Positions 1-9,438 of a stretch of DNA of 64,000 nucleotides are shown here, one piece after another. Within the stretch, counting starts at the first letter, position 1. Each line of letters starts with the position of its first letter. Source of the stretch: Candidatus Obscuribacterales bacterium (GTDB lineage Bacteria > Cyanobacteriota > Vampirovibrionia > Obscuribacterales > Obscuribacteraceae); the NCBI GenBank assembly GCA_019637435.1, contig JAHBVO010000002.1:1651519-1715518 (forward strand), written 5' to 3'. The translations under genes were made by a program, and so were the position numbers. Below the pieces are notes generated by a model that was given only the letters and a program-made list of their open reading frames with translations, had not been told where the DNA came from and did no database searches.

Positions 1-3000
1 GTGAACCGACGGTGGGGTCCATTAGAACGCGACCGCTATTGTCAGTTCCAGTGAAAGCAACCAGCGTCACGTCGCCACCGGCACCGCCGCCGGATGTGCT
101 TGCAGTTGTTAGAACGGACAGATCGTTGAAGTCAAAATCTATTTGTCCACCTGTGGTAGAAGCTCCGGTCACGGTGACACTTGTTGCGTTTTGGGTGAAC
201 GCTGCGCCAGCGATCATGGTCACGTCGCCTGAAGTTCCAGCGCCGCCTGTGCTGATTGATAGTCCGGTCGAGCCTGGGAAGACGTTGTGTCCGGAGACAA
301 GAAGAATTCCCGAGCGGGCTGAGAGGTTACCGTTCAAGCTTATGTTATCTGTGGAAGTGAGTGCGATGCTTCCGGAGCCAGCGTTAAGAGTTGCTGTGTC
401 GAGAAACGCTCCTGACCTCAAATTAATAGCTCCGTTGGCGGACGTCAGAGTTGCGGTAGCTGCGAGGTTCGAACCTGCTTGAGCAATAATGTCTGCACTG
501 CCGACGGTAATAGCTCCGTCTATTTGAATTGCGCCATTCGTCAGCGTCGGGTTTGGAGTGCTGAAGTCGCCGGAGGAGGTGGTTGCAGATGCCCGCTGAA
601 TCACTACAGCCGGACTCGTGATTGCAGTTGCTGTCGTCAGGGAAACACTTCCGCTGGCAGTTGAACCGCCTGTAGTGTTGATAGTGCCGGAGAGGTTCAA
701 CGCAGTGCCCGTAGCATTGGATATCATCGTCACGTTGCCGTTGCTGCCCGTGCCGGTACCGCCTGTGATGATGTCTGTGGTGGTATTAGTGCTGACGTTG
801 CCGCCGAACGCCACCATTGTGACGTCGCCACCGTTGTTGTTGCCTGTGAGAGAGCGGGTTGTTAGCGTATCAAGCGGTTGTCCGAAGAAATCGATGCTAC
901 CTCCGATACCGGCTCCGGTGACCGTGATTGTGGAAGCTGTGGAACTCCAAGCTGCACCCGCAGCCATGATGACGTCACCGCCGCCTGCGTTCGACGCAGT
1001 CGAAATCACCAGATTGGGAAGGTTCGTATATATGGAACGGCTAGCGACTAACGCAATGCCGCCCGGAGATGTAAGGTTGCTGCGAATGACGATGTCGTCA
1101 CTTGATGCGACCGACAAGCTACCGACATTTGTCGTTCCCAGGCTCACTTCGCCTGTTGCCGTCACGTTGAATGCATTGCCGGTTGCCGTTACGTTCGCGA
1201 ATACAGCATAGTCACTGGAGGTTGCCGTCACCGCACCACTCGCTGTGATGTTGCCTACATCGATTCCCCGACCAGAGCCTAGCGTGACGCTTGTTCCATT
1301 GAGTGTGCCGGTGGACAGATATCCGCCGCCGTTTGCAGAGATGCTGCCTCGCACATTGACGTTTTGGATAAAGATGTCACCTGCCGTCTGACTGCCGCCG
1401 GTCAAGGTTCCAGTAACGCTTCCGTTAGTTTTGCTAACTGTCACCGCCAATGGTGTCGACGATGCGGCGACGAAATTGCCACCGCCGGTGCCGGCATTGT
1501 TCACGATGTTGTTCTCGACAAATACGGAGTAAACACCCAAGCCTTCAGCACCGACCAGAGTGATGTCCCCATTCGCGTTAGCGCCTGAACCTGAAGCAGT
1601 GATTCCAGCAACGCTGTTGATGCTGACTTGACCGTAGGAGGCAATGTTGATGTTGCCTCCGGCTCCGGCAGAGCTGTTCGCCGATATGCCCAGGATATCG
1701 ATGTAATTGAAGTCGACGTAACCACCATCGCCGCGTATTCCACTAACGCTGACCGTTCCGGCTGTCTCCGTAAACAGGGCGCCGCCTATCACAGTGATAG
1801 CTCCAGCGACGGCAGCATCCGTGTTCAACGAAGCGGCTGACGGAGCAGAGAAGGGGGATAGATAAACGTTGTTTCCGGCAACAATTGTTATGCCGTTAGG
1901 GGAAGTTATTGCAGCGGAACCGTCGAGACCAATGTCATTGATTGCCGTTGCTGAGAAGCCACGCGCATTAGCATTGCCTCGAATCACGAGATTGTTGCTG
2001 GAACTCAGCGCTACTGTGCCTGTCGTGGAAATTGGTCCTACGAGGATGTCTCCAGGGTTTGCGGTTGAGGTCGCAGGCTGGAAGGAGCCGACACCCATCT
2101 GTGCGCCAGTAGTACCATCAATGACTACATTGCCACCGGATACAGTTGCTCCGAACGAATTGAGAATGACGCCGCCGGTGGCTGCATTGCCGCCGGTCGC
2201 TGTCACTCCGGCGATCTCAATGAAACTGCCAATTGCTGTCACTGTTGCGTTATTGTTACCGGCACCGCTATTTGCCGTCACTGTTTCTGTCGGCAGGTAG
2301 ATGGTGCCTGACCCGCCGCCCGAGCCTGTAAATGCGACTAGCTGAACATTTCCAGCGCTTGAGGTTCCACTTGTTATTATTTGAGCGTTACTATTGCCGT
2401 AAATTCCGCCACCAGCAGCGGTGCCTCCGGTTATCTGATATACGCCGCCGCCAGTCGTGAAGTTGGCGCCTGCGGCTAAGATCACGTTGCCGCCGGCTCC
2501 AGCACCGTTGCTTGTGTTGACCACCGCACTAGGGTCGAAAGTAATGTCACCGCCAGCTATCACGGTGTATGGATTGCCGCTGGTTGTAATGCTTCCGACG
2601 TTCACATTGCCGCCCGAAGCCGTTACTGGGTCGCCGGTCGTCACAAGTTCGTCAATATCAAGGTCACTGGCCGCGGCGGAGACGAACGCGGTTCCTGATT
2701 TAACAGTGACACCGCCGGTGATGTTTTGCGAATGAATGTTTACTGCGCCGTCACCGCCGTACACGTTCAACTTCTGTGACAGCAAGTCACCACCGTTCAC
2801 TGTGGTGGAGAATTTCTCTGTTGTCGATGCCGATGCGTCTCGGAAATTGATGTCGCCATTTAATGCCTGGATAGTCCCGTTTGCATTGTTTACAGTAATT
2901 GAACCATCATGATTCGCATCCACCGGCGCGCTGAAGTTCACGTTTCCATTTTGCGCAGCGAGCAAACCTGAGTTTGAAACAACAGGCGCGTCGATAACCA

Positions 3001-4102
3001 AATTGTTCGCCGCAACTGCGGATGCCGTGGATGAAGAACGACCTCTGGAATCTCCGTTTACAACCACGTTTCCAGCAGACAGAGTGAGGTCGCCGGAGCT
3101 CTCGATTTTTCCTGCGTTCGAAAGCGTGTCGTCTGCACGCAGTTTCAAATCAAGCGTTTGTGCAAGGTCTGTACCTAAAGAAGAGTTCGGAACAGAGGAG
3201 ATCAAACCGCCTTCCTGGTTGTGCAGATTGGTGGTTGCGATCGTGGCTTTCGTGCCGCCATCCCGATTGGACAGGGCATAGATTGAACCGTAATTAACGA
3301 GGTCGCCTTTAAGTTTTACATCCGAAGTTTTGGAAAAGTTTCCAACTGCGAGTACTTGCTCTGGTATCACCAGCGATGACAGCTTCAAATTGTCGCCGTT
3401 TGAAGTTATTGTTTCGAAATCGAGCTTACCCCCAAGAGCGGTCCCTTTGCTATCGAGGGTCAGTGTCTGACCGCCGTTAAGTGTTTGGAGTATTGAAGCG
3501 TACTCAGCTGCCGTCACTTTGGAGCCGGCTGTGAACGTTTTCTCTTCGCCACCTACAGTGATGGTGACCGAATCAGCATCGCCGGAAAATAGTTTTTGTC
3601 CTAGAACAATGTTGTTTTGCGCGGAACTCAAGTCTAGTTTCAGACCCGCATTGATGTTGCGTGTGCGTCCTGAGTCTTGAGTTTGGATAGTTTTATTCGA
3701 AATCTGATTCACCGCGGAAAGCCGATTTTGCAAAGCGGTTGCTCGAGCTTCGCGTTTTGCGGTTATTAGATTGGCTCGTTCCATTCTGCGCTGTTCTAAT
3801 GCATTTAAATGGTTAGAGTTCTGGACGTTTTGAAAGATTGGCGCCAGTTTGATCTGCGGTATCTGGTTGTTCAAGGATGGTAGCGAGACGCGCTCGGCCA
3901 TGCGTTCCGCACGGAGTTGCAGGCGTTCTTCTCGACGTTCGTGTCGGTCGGCTCGCACTTGATCTAGCCGATCTTCTCGGCTGGCGTAGGCTGGAGAATT
4001 CGATACAAGGAATGAGGCTAAAACCCAGAGAATCACGAACTTCTTGCCGAATCCACTCGATTCAATGTGCAAGGATTTCGGTGCTTTACCGGTAGTCTTC
4101 AT
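1..4102 (-). CDS. giant secreted beta-repeat (adhesin/filamentous haemagglutinin-like) protein, 3'-truncated by the window
   Basis: The minus strand is open from the ATG at 4102 to the left edge, giving 1367 codons with no stop. The start is preceded by GGAG about 8 nt upstream. Residues 1-40 form a signal peptide (charged start, hydrophobic ILWVLASFLV, then AYA before SREDRL). An Arg/Glu-rich stretch (about 41-120) follows. The rest is Gly/Ser/Thr/Asn-rich and built of recurring 20-25-residue beta-strand motifs such as GGNVNVGSI, GGDVTMIAG and SSDDIVIRSN, the pattern of right-handed beta-helix passengers of two-partner or autotransporter adhesins. No transporter domain is visible because the C-terminus lies outside. 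The role (surface adhesion or biofilm) is inference. All plus-strand frames here are shadows of the repeats. Confidence 0.85.
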   Translation of the reverse strand, partial: MKTTGKAPKSLHIESSGFGKKFVILWVLASFLVSNSPAYASREDRLDQVRADRHERREERLQLRAERMAERVSLPSLNNQIPQIKLAPIFQNVQNSNHLNALEQRRMERANLITAKREARATALQNRLSAVNQISNKTIQTQDSGRTRNINAGLKLDLSSAQNNIVLGQKLFSGDADSVTITVGGEEKTFTAGSKVTAAEYASILQTLNGGQTLTLDSKGTALGGKLDFETITSNGDNLKLSSLVIPEQVLAVGNFSKTSDVKLKGDLVNYGSIYALSNRDGGTKATIATTNLHNQEGGLISSVPNSSLGTDLAQTLDLKLRADDTLSNAGKIESSGDLTLSAGNVVVNGDSRGRSSSTASAVAANNLVIDAPVVSNSGLLAAQNGNVNFSAPVDANHDGSITVNNANGTIQALNGDINFRDASASTTEKFSTTVNGGDLLSQKLNVYGGDGAVNIHSQNITGGVTVKSGTAFVSAAASDLDIDELVTTGDPVTASGGNVNVGSITTSGNPYTVIAGGDITFDPSAVVNTSNGAGAGGNVILAAGANFTTGGGVYQITGGTAAGGGIYGNSNAQIITSGTSSAGNVQLVAFTGSGGGSGTIYLPTETVTANSGAGNNNATVTAIGSFIEIAGVTATGGNAATGGVILNSFGATVSGGNVVIDGTTGAQMGVGSFQPATSTANPGDILVGPISTTGTVALSSSNNLVIRGNANARGFSATAINDIGLDGSAAITSPNGITIVAGNNVYLSPFSAPSAASLNTDAAVAGAITVIGGALFTETAGTVSVSGIRGDGGYVDFNYIDILGISANSSAGAGGNINIASYGQVSINSVAGITASGSGANANGDITLVGAEGLGVYSVFVENNIVNNAGTGGGNFVAASSTPLAVTVSKTNGSVTGTLTGGSQTAGDIFIQNVNVRGSISANGGGYLSTGTLNGTSVTLGSGRGIDVGNITASGAVTATSSDYAVFANVTATGNAFNVTATGEVSLGTTNVGSLSVASSDDIVIRSNLTSPGGIALVASRSIYTNLPNLVISTASNAGGGDVIMAAGAAWSSTASTITVTGAGIGGSIDFFGQPLDTLTTRSLTGNNNGGDVTMVAFGGNVSTNTTTDIITGGTGTGSNGNVTMISNATGTALNLSGTINTTGGSTASGSVSLTTATAITSPAVVIQRASATTSSGDFSTPNPTLTNGAIQIDGAITVGSADIIAQAGSNLAATATLTSANGAINLRSGAFLDTATLNAGSGSIALTSTDNISLNGNLSARSGILLVSGHNVFPGSTGLSISTGGAGTSGDVTMIAGAAFTQNATSVTVTGASTTGGQIDFDFNDLSVLTTASTSGGGAGGDVTLVAFTGTDNSGRVLMDPTVGS

Positions 4103-4476
4103 ACGAACGCTCCGTTTGACATGATGATGCGAATGCGCCAAAGCGACGCGCATTGCATCGCTCTTGTAGTTGATGGGCTTCCAGGCGCCATCTCCGCCTC
4201 TCGGGAAAGTGAGCGTTTGTTTAGCTCGGCTCCCACCGGATGGCTGATTCAGCCGAAAAGAGTAACATCTACTGACTACTTACGTCCAACAGGGCGCGTA
4301 AGTTTGAGGCAACGGCGAAGTTCGTCAGGCAGTGGGAAAAACCGCATGAATAATGAGCGCTGAAAGATGGCGAGGCTACTAAATGGTCACAAATTAACGT
4401 TAATATAGTCCCACTTGTTGAAGCTTATAGTGATAGGCTGCGGCATTCGCATTCGGCGATGCCTGTGAGGGAATAC
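4103..4476. other. divergent intergenic region with a perfect 12-bp palindrome
   Basis: About 370 bp separate the start of the giant adhesin (minus) from the next plus-strand gene, so promoters for both should lie here. The only clear motif is the perfect palindrome ATTAACGTTAAT at 4393-4404, which could be an operator. No convincing gene is seen. Confidence 0.4.
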
Positions 4477-5448
4477 ATGTTAAACCGGTTGCACGCTTAC
4501 CAGAAGAGGCAAGAAGTTACCCGCCTCCGAAAAATTCTTACTAATCCAAACCGTCATAAAGGAGATTGCCGCCGCTTCATTGGTGGCATCTCGTTTGAAA
4601 AGGACCTCTTCGGTCTGAAGGTGATACTGGCGCGAAATATTCGTTTTCGGCAGTTGTTTCACTACATTCAGGCGCGTGGTATCACTTGCGCTTTGCACGT
4701 TGCGTCCGACAATTTGAAGGCACGAGCCACTTTAATTACTATGAATGGTCGAGGCATCTCCTGCACATTCCGCCGTAGAGGACATGCTCAGGCTACTCTC
4801 GGCGAAGGTGCCTTGCAAGAGCTTCTCATGGTTTTGAAAGAGAGTGATTGCACGTTCAATCTCAGTTTGTTGAACAATGCCACGGCATACGGGATGGCAT
4901 CAACACTGTATGGTCAGAGCACGATCAAATCGATGCGCGCTCCGCGTCGCACATTTCTTCTTGCTATCGATGAGTTGAAAGCGGCGGGTGGAGCCGGTTG
5001 TGTTCAAGTCATCAATGCGAACGAAGAAGTAATTGTGACCGCATATGTCAACAAAGGAGAGGCTCGCACTTTTATCTCCGGTAAGCAGGGAGTGCTGGAA
5101 AGCTGCGCTTCGGCCGGCAGATTGCTCAATGACTCCGAGCACTCCAACGCAAGGTGCGTGATTTGGAAACTGAACGAGGTGGATCAACTCGATGTCCATG
5201 CGTTCGCAGTAACCAATTTGCGGGTTGTGGATTTTGAACCGTTTAACGAGGGTGAACGGTTTGAATCGACCGAACAATTTTTGATTCCCTTTTTCAAGAA
5301 ACCGACGTTGATGGATACGATGCTTTTCGATAACGTCAGCCCCCGCGAACAGCACGACACCGATATTGCCTTTGTCAATGCTGAGACAGCGCGCCGCGCG
5401 GTGACGCATTTCTCGCACAGCATCAATCCTTTCTGGGGGCGGATGTAG
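4477..5448 (+). CDS. hypothetical protein, 323 aa
   Basis: This is an uninterrupted frame ending in TAG. I place the start at ATG 4477 because GAGGGA lies 4-9 nt upstream; the upstream ATG at 4459 has no ribosome-binding site. The protein is soluble, with no signal peptide or membrane segment. The N-terminus is basic and helical (Arg/Lys-rich first 40 residues). Two alpha/beta stretches follow. The stretch around FLLAIDELKAAGGAGCVQVI and VTAYVNKGEARTF loosely recalls DUF4388-type modules, but I cannot assign a family. It is transcribed away from the adhesin and stands alone before the TPR gene. Function unknown. Confidence 0.7.
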   Translation: MLNRLHAYQKRQEVTRLRKILTNPNRHKGDCRRFIGGISFEKDLFGLKVILARNIRFRQLFHYIQARGITCALHVASDNLKARATLITMNGRGISCTFRRRGHAQATLGEGALQELLMVLKESDCTFNLSLLNNATAYGMASTLYGQSTIKSMRAPRRTFLLAIDELKAAGGAGCVQVINANEEVIVTAYVNKGEARTFISGKQGVLESCASAGRLLNDSEHSNARCVIWKLNEVDQLDVHAFAVTNLRVVDFEPFNEGERFESTEQFLIPFFKKPTLMDTMLFDNVSPREQHDTDIAFVNAETARRAVTHFSHSINPFWGRM

Positions 5449-5628
5449 CTGTTAGAAGTGTCCCGATCTTTGACTTATCGGTCTGCGGTCTCAATTGCAT
5501 CGATACCTTCCAGTTCCCATCGGCCAACCCTGATGCGGCTTAGACAAAAACGAGAAAGTTTTCGTGATTGGCGCTAATATATTCTTCTGGTTTTTGCCGG
5601 ACGAAAGTTTGCGTTTGAGGCTGGTCGA

Positions 5629-6951
5629 ATGGTTCTAAGGGAACGAAAAATCAAATCCGCTTTATTGTTGTCACTCTTATTTGGATTGACGAATGTTTCT
5701 GCCTCGACTGCTCTTGACGCGGATGGTGTTAAACCGGCTCTCCATGCGAATAATCCGCCAACCAGCGCGTCGGTTTCAAAACACGAAACTGTAAAACCCG
5801 ATCCGGTGGCCGATAAGAAATGGGAAGAGCTTGAGGGCAAAGCCGAAGAGACTTTTGTCAAAGGAAACTTAGAGGAAGCCGGCAAAATCTGGCAGGATGC
5901 AGTTAAGTTCGCTGAGTCCGAGAAATCCCAGGAATTGAATCTCGCAACGTCTCTGAATCAACTCAACCATCTTTATACGCGCACCGGTGAGTATGAGTTT
6001 TCGCATAAAAACCTCGTTCGCGCTCTTGAAATCAGGCAGCGTTTGCTTCCGGAAAATGACTTGCGGATCGCTGAGACGATGGGCAATCTTGCCGTCGTGT
6101 GTGACGCGCTTCACAAGCCGCATGAATCGGAAGAGTGGTATCAAAAGGCGCTTGCCATCAAGCGAAAGGTTTTGAAACCGGACGCGCCTGAACTCGCGGT
6201 CACGATGCATAATCTTGCTCGCCTTTATGCTGGCGAGAAGAAGTACAAGGATTCAGTCGAACTCCTAAAACAAGCAATGGAGATCGACAAGAAACATTTT
6301 GGTGAAAAACATATTGAGATCGTTCGCGATCTCACCACACTCGGTATCAACTGCTACGAGTGTCGCGAGTATCAAGCGGCGACCGAAAATCTGCACGCCG
6401 CGCTTGAACTTGCGAAGCAATTGAAGGATGAAAATCAGCGTGATCTTATTCCGATTCACCATTATCTTGGTTTATCGTACGCGCACTTGAAGCAGCCGGA
6501 AAAAGCTCATGCTCACTATGAGACGACTTATGAGTTGGGCAAAAAAGTTCACGGTAACGATCATCATAAAAACACCAGCGCTCTTTTAAATCTTGCGAAG
6601 GGATCCGAGCAGTTGGGTAAAGTCGAACGGGCAGAGGCGCTTTTCAAAGAAGCGGTTCAGATTGAAGAAACGCGGAAGCCTCCGCATCCGTATTTTCACA
6701 TCGATTGTTTAGTCGAGCTGGGACACTTTTATCAACGACATAACAAGCGCGCGGAGGCTGAAGCCGCCTACCGTAAAGCGATGGATGGTTACGATAAGTT
6801 GTCGCCGCATTTCAAAAGAAAGCTCTACGAATTGCCGATCGCCATGTCGGCGCTGCTGAAGGAAAACGGCAAAGTCGAAGAAGCGGATGAATTGTCGCGG
6901 CGATATTTACACGTGCACAGTCCACACGGAGAAGAGCATTTTCGTATGTAG
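5629..6951 (+). CDS. exported TPR-repeat protein (kinesin-light-chain-like TPRs), 440 aa
   Basis: The N-terminus MVLRERKIKSALLLSLLFGL followed by TNVSA is a signal peptide, so the mature protein is likely periplasmic or secreted. From about residue 65 it consists of tandem tetratricopeptide repeats with the roughly 42-residue spacing of the TPR_10/TPR_12 kinesin-light-chain type, for example ELAVTMHNLARLYAGEKKY and RIAETMGNLAVVCDALHK. Such repeats scaffold protein-protein contacts; no enzymatic domain is present. GAGG lies about 10 nt before the ATG. It is the first of four genes on this strand (5629-10283), and the TPR gene at 11522-13132 is a relative. The partner is unknown. Confidence 0.85.
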   Translation: MVLRERKIKSALLLSLLFGLTNVSASTALDADGVKPALHANNPPTSASVSKHETVKPDPVADKKWEELEGKAEETFVKGNLEEAGKIWQDAVKFAESEKSQELNLATSLNQLNHLYTRTGEYEFSHKNLVRALEIRQRLLPENDLRIAETMGNLAVVCDALHKPHESEEWYQKALAIKRKVLKPDAPELAVTMHNLARLYAGEKKYKDSVELLKQAMEIDKKHFGEKHIEIVRDLTTLGINCYECREYQAATENLHAALELAKQLKDENQRDLIPIHHYLGLSYAHLKQPEKAHAHYETTYELGKKVHGNDHHKNTSALLNLAKGSEQLGKVERAEALFKEAVQIEETRKPPHPYFHIDCLVELGHFYQRHNKRAEAEAAYRKAMDGYDKLSPHFKRKLYELPIAMSALLKENGKVEEADELSRRYLHVHSPHGEEHFRM

Positions 6952-7046
6952 TCCTTTGTTCAGGTTTAACGCGCGATTCGGAGGAAGGGAAACTGTCAGG
7001 TTTAATTCTTCAAGGTGAAGTAAAAAGTACGGCGACGTATGATGAG

Positions 7047-7601
7047 ATGCCGAAACAGCAAGAGACCTTCAGCGCCTCTGCGTCGGATACTTACTTGAAA
7101 TCCGACGCTCAGACCGGTCGTCACTATATCGACTTGAACACAGCGATGGACAATTACAGAGGCGCCTGGCTGTATGGACAGGAGCACGTCCGAGTTCTTG
7201 TGGGGCGCATGAAGGCTGAGTGGGAGCAGTTTTGCCCGGTGCCGGCCGATGTGCAGGACGGAATTTTGATGAGGGGAAACGTTCTATACAGGCAGGCGAA
7301 TGGCGGCTGGAATAAGTCTCCCGACCAATTCGAAGGAGTGATCCGAACGAATTCAGGATGCCGGTATTTCGTCGGCAAGACACAGCATACTTTTTACGCT
7401 CGCAATTTGCCGAACGGGCACCTGCAAGTTGTCGCCGATTTGAACATCCCGCTGTCGCACCGCTCTCCTTCCAGCCCGCTTGTCGCTATGCCGCAGACAG
7501 CGTCCGGCGGAGGTCAGCCCAGCTATTCGCAAAACACTTACACGCCACCGACGCTGTCTTATCCTGGATACGCTCAGGACCCATACGCATCGCAGTACTG
7601 A
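7047..7601 (+). CDS. hypothetical protein with Pro/Tyr/Ser-rich tail, 184 aa
   Basis: A compact N-terminal domain (residues about 1-135) is rich in Trp, Tyr and Phe and has no recognised motif. It ends in a disordered tail (about 140-184) of Pro, Tyr, Gln and Ser ending YPGYAQDPYASQY. There is no signal peptide. The tail resembles in composition the Pro/Gly/Tyr/Gln region of the next gene (7735), so the two products may share a partner. The start ATG at 7047 lacks a strong ribosome-binding site, and nearby ATGs are out of frame. Function unknown. Confidence 0.65.
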   Translation: MPKQQETFSASASDTYLKSDAQTGRHYIDLNTAMDNYRGAWLYGQEHVRVLVGRMKAEWEQFCPVPADVQDGILMRGNVLYRQANGGWNKSPDQFEGVIRTNSGCRYFVGKTQHTFYARNLPNGHLQVVADLNIPLSHRSPSSPLVAMPQTASGGGQPSYSQNTYTPPTLSYPGYAQDPYASQY

Positions 7602-7734
7602 AGGCGCAATTTAGATTTAGATACTCTTTTATGATCTCAAGAGTAGAACTGCTCTTGTACGTGGGTAAAGTAGTAGTTGGCGTCTCTTCCAGTTCTGTAT
7701 TGGGAAGCGTCTGATAAATGCCGTAGATTCATAC

Positions 7735-9438
7735 GTGAGCAGTTCCATGTACCGACCAAAAAAACATGTTCGTCTCAATCCACTGTCGCATGCTCCCAAA
7801 GTCGCTGATGTCAAAAGTCTGGCTGACGAGGCAAGCAAGGCCAAGGGCTGCACGGTGGAACTGCCCTGGAAGAATAAGCTAACCGGCGTGCATTACAGTC
7901 TCACGACGCGCCTTGAAGTTGCAGGCGGCGACCCGATATGGACGTTGTACGAAGGCGAAGGCGGCAAGTCTCGTGTAGTTTGGAGTTCGCCTTTCGAGGA
8001 CGTGGACCTCTTGTACGACGTGTTGATGCTATCGATTCCTGAAGAGGTCGAAACTGAATTTTCCAGCAAGTCGCACAGTTCAGCAGCATCTAACAGCGGG
8101 ACATTTAGCAGTTCGAGCAGTTTTTCCGAGTCCACCAGCGGTGTAAGTTCCGCTGGTCCGAGCGCGCTTAACCGAGATGCTCGTGAGGAGCGTGCTCCGC
8201 AGGTTCAACCATCGATGGAACGCCCGGGATACAACGACAATGGGCTTCTGACCGGTAACGAAACCGTTGAAGTGCCATCGAAGGGACTCTCTTTTTACCA
8301 GTCTGGCCTCGCCTCTGCAAATGAGTTTGCCTTGCTTTCCGACACGCCTGAGACAAAGGCGAAGAAGGAGCAGAAGAAGGAGAAGGTCGAGAAGGCTGAT
8401 GAGCAGCCGCAGCCAGAAGCAGGCAAAGTACAGCCGACCGGTGCTGGTGCTCCGCCACCCGGTATGCCGCCAGGTCTGCCGTACCCGCCTGGCTACCAGT
8501 ACCCGCCGCAATACGGCTACGTGCAGGGCTATCCGCAGGGATACCCCCAGGGCTACTATCCGCAAGGTTATCCGGGGTATCCGCAATACGGCTACCCTCC
8601 GGGCTATCCACAGCAAAATCAGCAATATCCTCAGCAAGGCATGATGGAGTCAGGCGTTCAGCCGATGTTGCAGTCCGGCGTGCAGCCGATGTTGCAGTCG
8701 GGAGTTCAGCCTGTGATGCAGCCAGGCGCGCCTGCTCCGAGTGATCAGCCTCGTCCCAACCTCCGTCTCGGTCAGTTTCTCGTGGAGGCTGGTCTGGTTC
8801 CTGAGACTACAGTGGATGCGGCTTTGCAGTTACAGGAGCTTGTGCGCTCCGGCAGCTTGAGCACGGCAAAGGCCGCAGAAGCGGTGCGTCGAGCCCATAT
8901 TCGTGGTGGAGCGGTCGATCCCAAGCTCATCGCCGCGCCTCTTAAACCCAGTGACATGAAGGCTTTGGCACCGCCTCTCGGTCAGATTCTTGTTGAGGCT
9001 GCCATAATCCGTGGTCCCGTAATTCGTCAGGCGCTGAAGCTTCAGGAAAGTATCCGCTCCGGCGAAATGACAAAAGATGACGCGCTTGATGCTCTTTGCC
9101 TGGAAGTCTTCGGTGTTGGGCGAAAGGTCCAGGAGACTTCCGGTGAGACAAATGAATCGACGATGGCGCTGGAGTTGCTGCGGAAAGCCCAACTGGTTAG
9201 TGACTTTGATAATGAAACCGCCAGCAAAGTTCGCGACAAACACGGCGGTCAGATCGTCAGTATCCTAGTTAAGGCCGGCAAGCTCGATCAACACACCGCG
9301 GATGGTGCATTCAAGTGCAACGACCTGGTAGCGCAAAAAAAGCTGGAAGAAGGTAAGGCTATTATCGCTCTGCATTACTGCCAGCGCAGTCGCATCGATC
9401 TGGATTCGGCCCTCAAGGAGCTGGGCTGGGAAAGCTAG
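7735..9438 (+). CDS. modular protein: W-rich N-terminal module, Pro/Gly/Tyr/Gln repeats, MshEN/GspE-N-like helical repeats, 567 aa
   Basis: Three parts are visible. Residues about 35-105 form a beta-rich module with GGDPIWTLYEGEGG and LLYDVLML that recurs in the protein starting at 56964. Residues about 230-345 are a low-complexity linker with PGYPQGYPQGYY-type repeats and three copies of SGVQPMLQ/SGVQPVMQ. Residues about 345-567 hold MshEN-like repeats (LGQFLVEAGLVPETTVDAAL, LGQILVEAAIIRGPVIRQAL), like the c-di-GMP-binding N-domains of GspE/MshE ATPases, but no ATPase is attached. The start is GTG 7735 or ATG 7747, and neither has a strong ribosome-binding site. It overlaps the next gene by one base (TAGTG), so the two are co-translated. 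A regulatory or scaffold role is inference. Confidence 0.75.
   Translation: MSSSMYRPKKHVRLNPLSHAPKVADVKSLADEASKAKGCTVELPWKNKLTGVHYSLTTRLEVAGGDPIWTLYEGEGGKSRVVWSSPFEDVDLLYDVLMLSIPEEVETEFSSKSHSSAASNSGTFSSSSSFSESTSGVSSAGPSALNRDAREERAPQVQPSMERPGYNDNGLLTGNETVEVPSKGLSFYQSGLASANEFALLSDTPETKAKKEQKKEKVEKADEQPQPEAGKVQPTGAGAPPPGMPPGLPYPPGYQYPPQYGYVQGYPQGYPQGYYPQGYPGYPQYGYPPGYPQQNQQYPQQGMMESGVQPMLQSGVQPMLQSGVQPVMQPGAPAPSDQPRPNLRLGQFLVEAGLVPETTVDAALQLQELVRSGSLSTAKAAEAVRRAHIRGGAVDPKLIAAPLKPSDMKALAPPLGQILVEAAIIRGPVIRQALKLQESIRSGEMTKDDALDALCLEVFGVGRKVQETSGETNESTMALELLRKAQLVSDFDNETASKVRDKHGGQIVSILVKAGKLDQHTADGAFKCNDLVAQKKLEEGKAIIALHYCQRSRIDLDSALKELGWES

Noticed and set aside
12..3281. Several plus-strand frames of 70-200 residues with V/P/S/T-rich translations
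   Set aside because: They are antisense shadows of the repeat protein, whose minus frame is open throughout and has a signal peptide.
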